Of a DNA stretch of 49,286 nt, positions 34,701 through 42,220 are shown piece after piece. Both the position numbers and the translations under genes were made by a program. The notes below the pieces were generated by a model. It did not search any database, was not told the DNA's origin, and worked only from the letters and a program-made list of their open reading frames with translations. Positions within the stretch are counted from its first letter, which is position 1. Each line of letters begins with the position of its first letter. The DNA comes from Natribacillus halophilus (GTDB lineage Bacteria; Bacillota; Bacilli; Bacillales; Marinococcaceae): positions 1-49,286 of the forward strand of contig NZ_FNEN01000017.1 of NCBI RefSeq assembly GCF_900100185.1, written 5' to 3'.

Positions 34701-34740
34701 ATTATGAGTTCAACCAGAAATGACTGGTTAAACTCATAAT
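34701..34740. repeat. Strong hairpin at the left edge of the intron
   Basis: Arms of 17 bases (34701-34717 and 34724-34740) pair with one mismatch around six bases. No T-run follows. It stands about 40 bases before the group II intron and may be its insertion target or flanking exon DNA. Confidence 0.5.
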
Positions 34741-34776
34741 ACGAACGAAGTGAGAATGACTGTTCAAGAATAGAGC

Positions 34777-35645
34777 GCGCGCGACAAGTTCCGCTATAAA
34801 CGCTTTGAAGCGTGAACATGCGGGGAATTAACGTAAATTCCAACTTTACAACGGAGGATGGGAATGACGGAACCATGTTTCCCGAAACCATCCCGTCAAC
34901 AGATCCTGCATGCGTTAAGACTGACAGGTCTTAGGGTGTGAAGCACAGGTGATTCGGCAGAACGAAGGCTGGAGCCACTTTCAATGAGAAGGTATGCCGA
35001 CGGATATGCCGCGCGGCTGAAAAACTGGATATGGTGAGAATGTTCTTACTGAAAAGAACTGACAAACTTCCGAATGTAAGGGTCTAGAGATTGATCATAG
35101 GGAAACTTATGAGTCATCCAACGATGACGTGAGTGGCGTGGAGTAAAAATGCGCTCTCTGAGACACGCTATACCAAACGACGGAGGTATCCAGCTCACAG
35201 GCTTAAAGGAAGCACCTATGTCCAGTATCGATAGCTACGTTGTAAGGGACTTGGAAAGCAAGGAACGTTGGAACAAGAGCTGTCACTCGAAACGTTTGCT
35301 ATAAGACATATGTTGAAAAGCATTTATCTTTGTGAGGGTAGGGGTATGACCGAAGAATCTCCTGTAATGGGAGTGGAGGAACAGCCCCAAGTCTAGCGAA
35401 TGGAACGATGGTTTTCCAAGCGTGCATCGCACCGATCGGGTAGGAATGTGTGATTTTACACAGTGCGAGCTTTCAGGCAAGAGTTTTCTGTTTGGGCAAT
35501 AGTTTTTCTCTTGTGTGAAGGTAACGAGGAACTTATCATCTAGTATATGTCGTTAGATGGAGCGTGGAGTGCGGGGAAATCCTGCATGCTCCATGTGGAG
35601 CAGGGGAAAAGCCGGAGATAACATCAAACGCTTACCTATTGCTAA
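34777..35645 (+). mobile_element. Group II intron without maturase ORF
   Basis: The sequence starts near GCGCGACAAGTTCCGC (34779-34794) and carries the dense GNRA- and repeat-like text typical of domain I-III (for example GAACATGCGGGGAATTAACG and CAGGTGATTCGGCAGAACG). Near the end lies a domain-V-like hairpin at 35557-35594 with outer stem ATGGAGC/GCTCCAT, a GAAA-type loop and an AGC near its base, followed by a domain-VI-like stretch. No reverse transcriptase frame is present in the short domain IV position. It would need a maturase in trans. Both exact boundaries are uncertain. Confidence 0.65.
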
Positions 35646-35914
35646 CTCTAGGTCTTTCCCCTAATGAAGAGCCGTCCCAATCAGAACTTGCCGAAATCGT
35701 CGAAATCGCGGAAGAAAAAGATATCGGCTACGTCGTTTTTGAAAATAACGTGAGCAGTTCCGTCACCGAAGTGATTCAGGAGGAAATCGGCGCAGAAAGC
35801 ATGGTGCTTCGAAACTTGGAATCCATTTCAGAAGAAGACACGGAGAATAATGAAGACTATTTCAGCATAATGAGGAAAAATATTGAAACACTGGAAACCG
35901 CTTTGAATGAATAG
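35646..35914 (+). pseudogene. ZnuA/AdcA-type metal-binding protein, C-terminal fragment
   Basis: About 88 codons remain. The reading LGLSPNEEPSQSELAEIVEI, IGYVVFENNVSSSVTEVIQE and IGAESMVLRNLESISEED matches the C-terminal lobe of zinc/manganese ABC-transporter binding proteins, including the SPNEEPS and IFFE-type segments. The N-terminal lobe, signal peptide and His-rich loop are absent and the frame runs directly from the intron's 3' end. It is a relic cut by intron insertion or by recombination at the intron. Confidence 0.72.
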
Positions 35915-36161
35915 TGGAAAATGGCTGCATGGGAGCCGATCTGCAAAGGACGCTATGGATCTTCAATCACCTCGACAAATGTCTCTCTCGTGTTGTTGTC
36001 CGGAGTTGTACAAGCTTTGAACACTCGCTTATGTTTATCACCCCTTTGCGATTCAATATTGCCTAAATCTCCGTTCTGATGCTATTAGAGGAACAAAGAC
36101 AGTTGATCAAAAAAAGCTGTTGGTATGAACAAATCATATCAACAGATTATCCTTATAAGCG

Positions 36162-36980
36162 TTATTGCATGGTTTTGAACCCGATAAAGTGATCTTGCCA
36201 ATAATCACTGGTGATGTCCGCTTGAACAACCCCTTCACTCCCTGCGTGAATCATTTGGTTATCCCCGATATAGATGCCACTATGTGAAGCTCCTGTCGTA
36301 TCATACGTACCTTCAAAAAACACGACATCCCCAATGCTCATCGAGGTTACGTGTTCCCCGTCGTTTTCCCACATCTCTGCATGAGTTCGAGAAACATCGA
36401 TGCCATTTTGATCAAACACGTAGTTGATAAAGCCACTGCTATCAAATCCATCAGGTGTTGTTCCGCCCCAAACATAAGGCGTTCCTAAGACACTCTCAGC
36501 TGTTGCCGCAATTTCTGAGGCGGATGAATCTTGGTTTTCTAAATTTTCATTTGACAGTTCACCATTCCTTGAAGTGTCCGGTGCTTCATCCGTTGCTGTG
36601 TCGGGTTCTTCGTCCAGTGTTTCGTCCGATGCTAATGCCTGATATGTATTTGAGCCTGCTACGCCATCTCTATCAAGGCCTTGATCACTTTGATACGCTT
36701 TGACAGCATTTTCTGTCTCAGGACCAAATATCCCATCGACTTGAACATTGTACCCTCGATCACCTAAGTCAGACTGTAATTGTTCCACGTCACTACCTTG
36801 GTCATGTTTCAGGAGATAGGGTTGGGAATTATCCATGTCCTCCTCGGTATAATCTTGTGCGTTAGGATCATCCTCGTCTGGGGCATATGCGGAGACGTTT
36901 TCACTCCACATCGGCGTAAACATAACGGCTGTTACAAGCGATGAAGATAAAAATAGCATTCTAGTTTTTCCATTTGACAT
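36162..36980 (-). CDS. Secreted NlpC/P60-type protein with peptidoglycan-binding domain, catalytic Cys replaced by Ser
   Basis: A 272-residue exported protein. The signal peptide ends near SAYA (about 33). A peptidoglycan-binding type 1 domain covers about 57-117 (DVEQLQSDLGDRGYNVQVDG, IFGPETENAVKAYQ), an acidic Pro/Thr/Asp-rich linker about 118-155, and an NlpC/P60 domain about 157-272 with histidines H233 (GASHSGIYIG) and H245. The position of the nucleophile in GFD-C-SG is S181 (codon AGC), so the usual Cys is missing. The fold is otherwise intact. It may be inactive, a binding protein, or a Ser variant. Confidence 0.82.
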   Translation of the reverse strand: MSNGKTRMLFLSSSLVTAVMFTPMWSENVSAYAPDEDDPNAQDYTEEDMDNSQPYLLKHDQGSDVEQLQSDLGDRGYNVQVDGIFGPETENAVKAYQSDQGLDRDGVAGSNTYQALASDETLDEEPDTATDEAPDTSRNGELSNENLENQDSSASEIAATAESVLGTPYVWGGTTPDGFDSSGFINYVFDQNGIDVSRTHAEMWENDGEHVTSMSIGDVVFFEGTYDTTGASHSGIYIGDNQMIHAGSEGVVQADITSDYWQDHFIGFKTMQ

Positions 36981-37229
36981 GTAAACTTCCTCCCTAATTT
37001 TGAATTCTTACATCAAAATAACAAGAAAGTTTGTAGAAAATATGGAGTTTCTATTACTGTATAATTACAATTTATTTAATTTAACTGACTGGCTGGAAGT
37101 TTCTCTAATATCGGAAATAAAGGATCTATATTATTTAATATACAATACCCCCCTAATGCATTTAATTGCTATTCATATGTTGTTACTTTTCCCATAAAAT
37201 AGTGATAAAAGACAAGAAGGATGGATGAA

Positions 37230-37802
37230 ATGGTTACGGGGTATATGTATTTTATTAGTTTCTTTTCTATTAGCCTGGGTTTCATTTATTTTATTTATTT
37301 TTTTACCAGATACAAAGGTAATCACATGGTCAATATGACGATGACCATGGCTTTGGCTATGGCATTTGGCTTGTCATTAGGGTTTTTCTTTGGAATCGTT
37401 TTTCATGGACATTTGTTATATTCGACCTTGGGCAGCATAACCTTTGCTGGGATTACCGGATTTATTCTCGGTATACGCTTACATGTATTAGCAAGTATTG
37501 AAGGACTTTTTTCAGATCTCATGGCAGGGAGGATGGGAGCAATGATCGTAGAAATGCTCACGATTTCAGAGGGGGCAGTCCTCCTATTGATCAGTTTGTT
37601 ATTGTTAATTGGTACCACGATGTTTTGTATGCGCCATGTCCTTCAGGAAACATTGCCAATCATCGTTCAAAAATATGATTATTTGCTTCTAGTTGTAACG
37701 TGTTTGATAATGCTACTCACATTCTGGACCTACCCCTTTTCGAATATGGAAATGCAGCAACCCCCGCAACACGAGGAAGATCATCATATAATGATCAATT
37801 AG
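37230..37802 (+). CDS. Membrane protein with Met/His-rich tail, unknown function
   Basis: A 190-residue protein with about five hydrophobic segments and a C-terminal tail rich in Met, His and Gln (NMEMQQPPQHEEDHHIMIN). The ATG at 37230 is preferred because AAGAAGG lies ten bases before it; the ATG at 37221 abuts that site. No family was recognised. The Met/His tail and neighbouring Met-rich gene hint at copper handling in the envelope, but this is not shown. Confidence 0.55.
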   Translation: MVTGYMYFISFFSISLGFIYFIYFFTRYKGNHMVNMTMTMALAMAFGLSLGFFFGIVFHGHLLYSTLGSITFAGITGFILGIRLHVLASIEGLFSDLMAGRMGAMIVEMLTISEGAVLLLISLLLLIGTTMFCMRHVLQETLPIIVQKYDYLLLVVTCLIMLLTFWTYPFSNMEMQQPPQHEEDHHIMIN

Positions 37803-37880
37803 GAGATGTTCTCGAAAAAAGAAGAGGCGCGTTATCCAGGAGTATAACGATTTTTCCTCCTTAGTTTTTCTTCTCCATAG

Positions 37881-37897
37881 TTTCTCCACATTTTTGG
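37881..37897 (+). promoter_or_regulatory. Upstream motif TTTCTCCACATTTTTGG
   Basis: Resembles the motif at 24093-24111 before the YdhK lipoprotein gene. It lies about 40 bases upstream of the Met-rich protein start, in promoter position. Confidence 0.3.
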
Positions 37898-37934
37898 GGT
37901 ATAGTTGAGTATAAAAAGAAGGAGGGATTAACGC

Positions 37935-38230
37935 ATGAATACAAAAAAACGTATACTCATTCCATCACTTGCTATTGTTTCTATTGCTGTTGTTTTGGTT
38001 GCAGGATCGATCGGTGTGACATCTGCATCTGGCGATCATAGTAACGATGGCATGATGAATGGGATGATGGACGACGAGAGTATGATAAACGGTGGCGGTA
38101 TGATGAATGGTATGTGAACGAAGAGGACATGAATCAAATGATGGAAGCGATGAATTCTCCAGAAGGACAAGCGATGATGGATGCTTGTCATAATTTCATG
38201 GGTTCTAATGAAGAAGAAACAACAGAATAA
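37935..38230 (+). pseudogene. Exported Met-rich protein, frameshifted
   Basis: The first frame starts with a signal peptide (RILIPSLAIVSIAVVLVAGS) and runs into a Met/Gly/Asp-rich stretch (GMMNGMMDDES) to a stop at 38117. The -1 frame continues at once with NEEDMNQMMEAMNSPEGQAM and MDACHNFMGSNEEETTE to 38230. A single missing base near 38115 (for example in a TGG codon) explains the break. The full protein would have been about 97 residues. Met-rich exported proteins of this kind are typical copper binders. The upstream RBS GGAGGG is intact, so the truncated form may still be made. Confidence 0.65.
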
Positions 38231-38239
38231 GAAAACATG

Positions 38240-38270
38240 AAAGGAAGACCTAATTGTGGTCTTCCTTTCT
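38240..38270. terminator. Bidirectional terminator
   Basis: AAAGGAAGACC (38240-38250) pairs perfectly with GGTCTTCCTTT (38258-38268), loop of seven bases. The T-rich arm serves as the tail. It separates the Met-rich gene from the convergent minus-strand pair. Confidence 0.75.
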
Positions 38271-38443
38271 TAGATAATTAAGCTGTGTGGTTATCGTACC
38301 GATTAGGTTATCTGTTATTTTGTAGATCAAATAAGTTCATGCAAAGCTCAAAGGCCCTGACCAGAAGAAAAAAGACGCAACTCTTAAATTAAGGATAGCG
38401 CCCTCTCGTACTTGAAATAACGAATAATCTTGCTTCCGATGAA

Positions 38444-38719
38444 TTAATGACCTAATATTTCTGCTTGTAGGGTATCGAAATTAACCCCTCTATGGCTGCA
38501 GCAATCCATTAATTTCCCGTTAATGGTCACTGATGGAACCGATTGCACCCCGTACTCTTTAGCTTTATCTTCGCATTCGTTCGTATCACACTGCTTATTT
38601 AAGTCATATACAACAACGTCATGCTCAGAACTGTATTGCGTAAGGTCTTTTACTTGTTTGACAGTCCTTTCACAGATCGAGCAACCGGCCGTAAATACTT
38701 CAACTAACTTTTTAGCCAT
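38444..38719 (-). CDS. Thioredoxin-like protein linked to MerR
   Basis: A 91-residue thioredoxin/glutaredoxin-fold protein with C13-S-I-C16 (EVFTAGCSICERTV), further Cys in CDTNEC and a CC pair (LMDCCSH), and the cis-proline VQSVPSVTING. The ATG at 38719 is chosen because AAAGGAG stands nine bases upstream and it overlaps the stop of the merR gene. Cytosolic thiol protein, perhaps delivering or removing mercury or another thiophilic metal. Such a protein often follows merR in Firmicutes. Confidence 0.75.
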   Translation of the reverse strand: MAKKLVEVFTAGCSICERTVKQVKDLTQYSSEHDVVVYDLNKQCDTNECEDKAKEYGVQSVPSVTINGKLMDCCSHRGVNFDTLQAEILGH

Positions 38720-39131
38720 CTTTAATCTCTCCTTTAGATAGGTTTGTAATGATTGGACATTGGTCTTTCGGAACACCTGAGCCTGGGCACTTTGCTGCTA
38801 ACTCTTCTAATAATGATTTCATGTGAATAAGCTTGTTTATTTTCGAGTCAATTTCTTGGATTTTATGATTTGCAAATTGGTACATATCTTCTGAACGAAA
38901 GTTTTCGTTATGAGAAGCTAATAGCAGCTTTTTAATTTCTTCAAGCGTAAATCCAATATCTTGGGCACGCTTTATAAATTGAATGTCCTGTATCACCTCT
39001 TTCGAAAACATCCTGTAGCCAGATTCTGACCGAGGAGGCACGGAAATAAGCCCCCGTTTTTCGTAGTACCTCACTGTTTCAATATTAACGTTTGAGCCTT
39101 TTGCTATTTGACTTATTGTTAGGCCGTCCAT
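38712..39131 (-). CDS. merR: MerR-family regulator lacking one mercury-binding cysteine
   Basis: A 139-residue regulator. The MerR helix-turn-helix (LTISQIAKGSNVNIETVRYY, RGLISVPPRSESGYRMF) and dimer helix lead to C115 and C125 in the loop LAAKCPGSGVPKDQCPII. In Bacillus MerR three cysteines bind Hg(II); the first, expected near residue 79-80, is Ser here (NENFRSEDMY). The metal specificity may differ or sensitivity be lost. The ATG at 39131 is supported by GAGGAGGG upstream and by a mer-type promoter just ahead. The gene is 16 kb from merA. Confidence 0.82.
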   Translation of the reverse strand: MDGLTISQIAKGSNVNIETVRYYEKRGLISVPPRSESGYRMFSKEVIQDIQFIKRAQDIGFTLEEIKKLLLASHNENFRSEDMYQFANHKIQEIDSKINKLIHMKSLLEELAAKCPGSGVPKDQCPIITNLSKGEIKDG

Positions 39132-39154
39132 AGCCTTTCCCTCCTCGGTTATTA

Positions 39155-39185
39155 AGATAAAGTCTGTACCATGATACAGAGTCAA
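39155..39185 (-). promoter_or_regulatory. MerR-type promoter with 19-base spacer
   Basis: On the minus strand TTGACT (39185-39180) and TTATCT (39160-39155) are separated by 19 bases that contain the near-perfect palindrome CTGTATCATGGTACAG (39179-39164). The overlong spacer and centred palindrome are the mark of MerR-activated promoters. It drives merR and the thioredoxin-like gene, so the pair is self-regulated. Confidence 0.8.
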
Positions 39186-39347
39186 GGGTTTTTTGGTGTC
39201 CTTCATGAAGACTCGCATGCGTTATTCGGGTTAATGTATCATCATTGGCTAAAGCATAAGAAAGCATAAAAGAAAATGGGCGAATGAGGGATACGTGTCC
39301 TTAAATTTAATCTGTAAGAACGATAACAAAATAAAAGCATAGATAGA

Positions 39348-39378
39348 GAAACCCCTCACTGTTATAGCAAGGGGTTTC
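39348..39378. terminator. Terminator after copB
   Basis: GAAACCCCT (39348-39356) pairs with AGGGGTTTC (39370-39378). On the minus strand it is followed by TCTATCTATGCTTTTATTTTG. It ends the copB transcript and insulates it from the merR pair. Confidence 0.7.
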
Positions 39379-39426
39379 TAAATGTTTGGTGGTATATTCT
39401 ACCTGGTGAAGTAATGCCAGACGTGA

Positions 39427-41577
39427 TTACTTCATTTTGAGCGTCTGGGCATTGATCGCTACAATAACGGTGCTGAGGGACATAAGGACCGCACCTACGG
39501 CGGGGTCAAGCACAAATCCCCATGCAGCGAGCACACCTGCCGCGAGTGGAATCGCGACAATGTTGTAGCCAGCCGCCCACCAAAGGTTTTGAATCATCTT
39601 TCGGTAAGTGAGCCTAGACAAATCGACAATGGATACGACATCGAGTGGATCGCTGTTGACGAGCACAACATCGGCCGTCTCCATGGCAACGTCTGTGCCT
39701 GCGCCAACGGCAACGCCGAGATCAGCATTAGCGAGCGCGGGCGCATCATTAATGCCATCCCCGGTCATGCCGACACGTTTCCCGTCTTTCTTCAATTCCT
39801 TCACTTTTTCTGCCTTTTCATGCGGAAGTACTTCGGCAATGACTTGATCAATGCCAATCTGTTTGGCCACTTCGTGCGCCACTTTTTCGTTGTCTCCGGT
39901 GAGCATGACGGTTTCGATGCCCATTTCGTGCAAACGATCAACGGCTTCTTTGGCGGATTCTTTCACGACATCAGCGAGGGCAATCGCTCCAAGTAAGGTT
40001 TGCTCTTGCAGGACAAAAACAACGGTTTTGCCTGTTTCCGCGAGTTCGGAAAAGCGTTCTTCATCGTAGGGGATGCCTTCCCTTTGTAGGTACCCCGGAC
40101 TCACGACCGAAATGGTTTTGCCGTCAACGTTTCCGGTAATGCCCGACCCGGTCATCGAATCAAAGGCTTCCGGTTGGGGGATATCGATGTTCTCTTCTTT
40201 TCCTTTCGCGACAACGCCGGCAGCAATCGGGTGCTCTGATTGCGACTCCAATGAGGCTGCAAGCCTCAGCAACTCCTCCTCGGTTATATTGTTTTCGGCC
40301 GGGATGATGTCCGTTACGCCGAATTCCCCGTGCGTTAACGTTCCGGTCTTGTCAAAAATCATTGTGTCGACTCGTCGGGCGCTTTCAAATCCGATGCGGT
40401 TACGAATGAATAACCCTTTTTGAGCCGAAATGCCCGTGGAACGGGCGGCTACTAACGGAATCGCGAGACCGAGGGCGTGCGGACAAGAAATAACAAGCAC
40501 GGTGACCATCCGAGTGACCGCGAAGTTTGTATCGACACCAAGGGCCATCCAAGTGCTGAAGGTAACGATGCCGGCAACCACAGCGACGTAGAACAGAAGA
40601 CTGGCGGCGCGGTCCGAAAGCATTTGGGTTTTTGATTTGCTTTCCTGTGCTTCTTTGACCAGTTGCACCACTTGTGATAAATAGCCTTCATCGCTTGTTT
40701 TGGAGACTTCGATCGTCAAAGATCCAGAGGTGTTGATCGCCCCGCCAATGACTTCGTCCCCTTTGCTTTTTTCAACAGGCTCCGATTCCCCGGTAAGCAT
40801 CGATTCATTGATCGATGATTTTCCATGTGAAATATGACCGTCCGCCGGTATTTTCTCGCCGGGCTTAATCAGAAGGCGGTCGCCCTTTTTAAGTTCAGAA
40901 ACAGCGACGGTTGTGACTTGATCGTTCTCATCGAGCTTATTGGCTTCTTGAGGCATGAGTTCTACAAGGGATTCAAGCGAATCGGACGCTTTCATCACGG
41001 ATTTCATCTCAATCCAGTGTCCAAGAAGCATGATGGCAATCAGTGTGGCCAGCTCCCAGAAGAAGTCCATCCCTTCAAGGCCAAAGACCGTAGCAGCACT
41101 GTAGACATAAGCCACGGCGATGGCAAAGCCGATGAGGGTCATCATCCCCGGGGCTTTATCTTTGATCTCACTCACAAGCCCTGTTAAAAATGGCCAACCC
41201 CCGTAGAAGAAAACAATGGATGCCAGGATGAGTTCAACCGCCGTATCGCCAGGGAAAGCAACCGTATAGTTAAAGAACATCTGGATCATATCGGACAATA
41301 TGATAATAGGTATAGCCAGTATAATCGTGACGAAAAAGCGTTTTTTAAAGTCGGCCATCATATCTCCATGATCGCCATGTCCGTGGTGACCATGCCCGGA
41401 GTGCCCCCCATGGCCGCCGTGATCGTCATGATCGTCATGGTCATGGTGTTCATGGTGATTGTGATGATCATGGCCATGATGCTCGTGATGGTCATGATGA
41501 TTATGGCCGTGATGATCTTCTTCATCTTCTTTGTGGTGAGCATGATGGTCATGCTCGCGATGATCTTTTTTGGACAT
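39427..41577 (-). CDS. copB: CopB-type heavy-metal P1B-ATPase with His-rich N-terminus
   Basis: A 716-residue membrane ATPase. Residues 1-75 are His/Asp/Gly-rich (about thirty His), a metal-binding tail of CopB. The membrane metal site is C-P-H (VISCPHALGLAIPL), the phosphorylation motif is DKTGTLTHGE, the TGES loop is LTGESEPVEK, and the hinge is MTGDGINDAPALANAD. CPH rather than CPC marks the P1B-3 group, copper (Cu2+ or Cu+) exporters. It is divergent from the copA operon with CsoR-type boxes between, and is expected to be copper-inducible. Confidence 0.93.
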   Translation of the reverse strand: MSKKDHREHDHHAHHKEDEEDHHGHNHHDHHEHHGHDHHNHHEHHDHDDHDDHGGHGGHSGHGHHGHGDHGDMMADFKKRFFVTIILAIPIIILSDMIQMFFNYTVAFPGDTAVELILASIVFFYGGWPFLTGLVSEIKDKAPGMMTLIGFAIAVAYVYSAATVFGLEGMDFFWELATLIAIMLLGHWIEMKSVMKASDSLESLVELMPQEANKLDENDQVTTVAVSELKKGDRLLIKPGEKIPADGHISHGKSSINESMLTGESEPVEKSKGDEVIGGAINTSGSLTIEVSKTSDEGYLSQVVQLVKEAQESKSKTQMLSDRAASLLFYVAVVAGIVTFSTWMALGVDTNFAVTRMVTVLVISCPHALGLAIPLVAARSTGISAQKGLFIRNRIGFESARRVDTMIFDKTGTLTHGEFGVTDIIPAENNITEEELLRLAASLESQSEHPIAAGVVAKGKEENIDIPQPEAFDSMTGSGITGNVDGKTISVVSPGYLQREGIPYDEERFSELAETGKTVVFVLQEQTLLGAIALADVVKESAKEAVDRLHEMGIETVMLTGDNEKVAHEVAKQIGIDQVIAEVLPHEKAEKVKELKKDGKRVGMTGDGINDAPALANADLGVAVGAGTDVAMETADVVLVNSDPLDVVSIVDLSRLTYRKMIQNLWWAAGYNIVAIPLAAGVLAAWGFVLDPAVGAVLMSLSTVIVAINAQTLKMK

Positions 41578-41602
41578 TTTATCTCCTCCTCACAAATATA
41601 AC

Positions 41603-41619
41603 ATACCCCGTATGGGTAT
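41603..41619. promoter_or_regulatory. CsoR-type box before copB
   Basis: ATACCCCGTATGGGTAT has the inverted ATACCC/GGGTAT arms known for CsoR operators. It lies 25 bases before the copB start on the minus strand. Confidence 0.75.
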
Positions 41620-41783
41620 AATTAAAACACGCTTATGATACCCTGTCAATATAGGGTTCGTTATTATCATGCCTTTTATGACTTGTATATCGGAACTTAC
41701 ATTACAATGCATGAAAAAATACATCCAAGAAGGTGTCCGAACGTATATCTATGTTTGGATGAAGAAAAAAAATTATACTTTAC

Positions 41784-41800
41784 ATACCGTATAGGGGTAT
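41784..41800. promoter_or_regulatory. CsoR-type box before the ferredoxin-copA operon
   Basis: ATACCGTATAGGGGTAT lies between a -35-like TTTACA (41779-41784) and a -10-like TATATT (41803-41808). A repressor here would block the plus-strand operon. CsoR is encoded at its far end. Confidence 0.75.
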
Positions 41801-41872
41801 GGTATATTCTTTTCAGAAGCTATTATGATGATTTGTATGTTGTTCAATCGCCTTAACGGGAGGTGGGAGTGG

Positions 41873-42199
41873 ATGGATTTACATGGCGTTGGCCACCATC
41901 TGTTGCTTTGCAATGGAAAGTCTTGCATAAGGAACGGTGCCGAAGCAATTACCGAGGCGATAAGAAGAGACATCCATGATCAAAGCTTGACGGATACGAT
42001 CCACACGACAAAAACATTGTGTAATGGGCAATGCAAATATGGCCCCATTGTTGTTTTATACCCTTTAGGGTATTGGTACCGTGGTATGACACCAACGCTT
42101 GGGAAAGCACTCGTGAAGAGCATCGGTGTCCAGCGTCCGTATAAGCAACCTCTTCTTTATTCATACGCACGCAAGGGATTTCAATCAGAGCTTTTCTAA
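41873..42199 (+). CDS. (2Fe-2S) thioredoxin-like ferredoxin in the copper operon
   Basis: A 108-residue protein with C13-x4-C18 (LLCNGKSCI) and C50-x3-C54 (TLCNGQCKYGP), the cysteine pattern of thioredoxin-like (2Fe-2S) ferredoxins related to NuoE. The conserved segment VVLYPLGYWYRGMTP follows. The ATG at 41873 has a long Shine-Dalgarno run (GGGAGGTGGGAG) and is preferred to upstream frames. It is the first gene after a CsoR-type promoter and precedes copA by about a dozen bases. Fe-S clusters are a main target of copper toxicity, so a role in repair or sensing is possible but unproven. Confidence 0.78.
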   Translation: MDLHGVGHHLLLCNGKSCIRNGAEAITEAIRRDIHDQSLTDTIHTTKTLCNGQCKYGPIVVLYPLGYWYRGMTPTLGKALVKSIGVQRPYKQPLLYSYARKGFQSELF

Positions 42200-42220
42200 C
42201 GGGAAAAGGAGATGGGGAAA

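Noticed and set aside
34777-35645. A structured non-coding RNA or rRNA fragment
   Set aside because: The text lacks rRNA signatures and ends in a domain-V-like hairpin, so a group II intron is the better reading.
39589-40423. Plus-strand open frames of up to 135 codons
   Set aside because: They lie opposite the copB gene and have no ribosome binding sites or family similarity; they are shadows of a GC-rich coding strand.
42058-42073. A third CsoR-like palindrome ATACCCTTTAGGGTAT upstream of copA
   Set aside because: It lies inside the ferredoxin coding sequence and encodes the conserved YPLGY segment, so the symmetry may come from codon choice; no promoter elements surround it. It is not listed as an operator.
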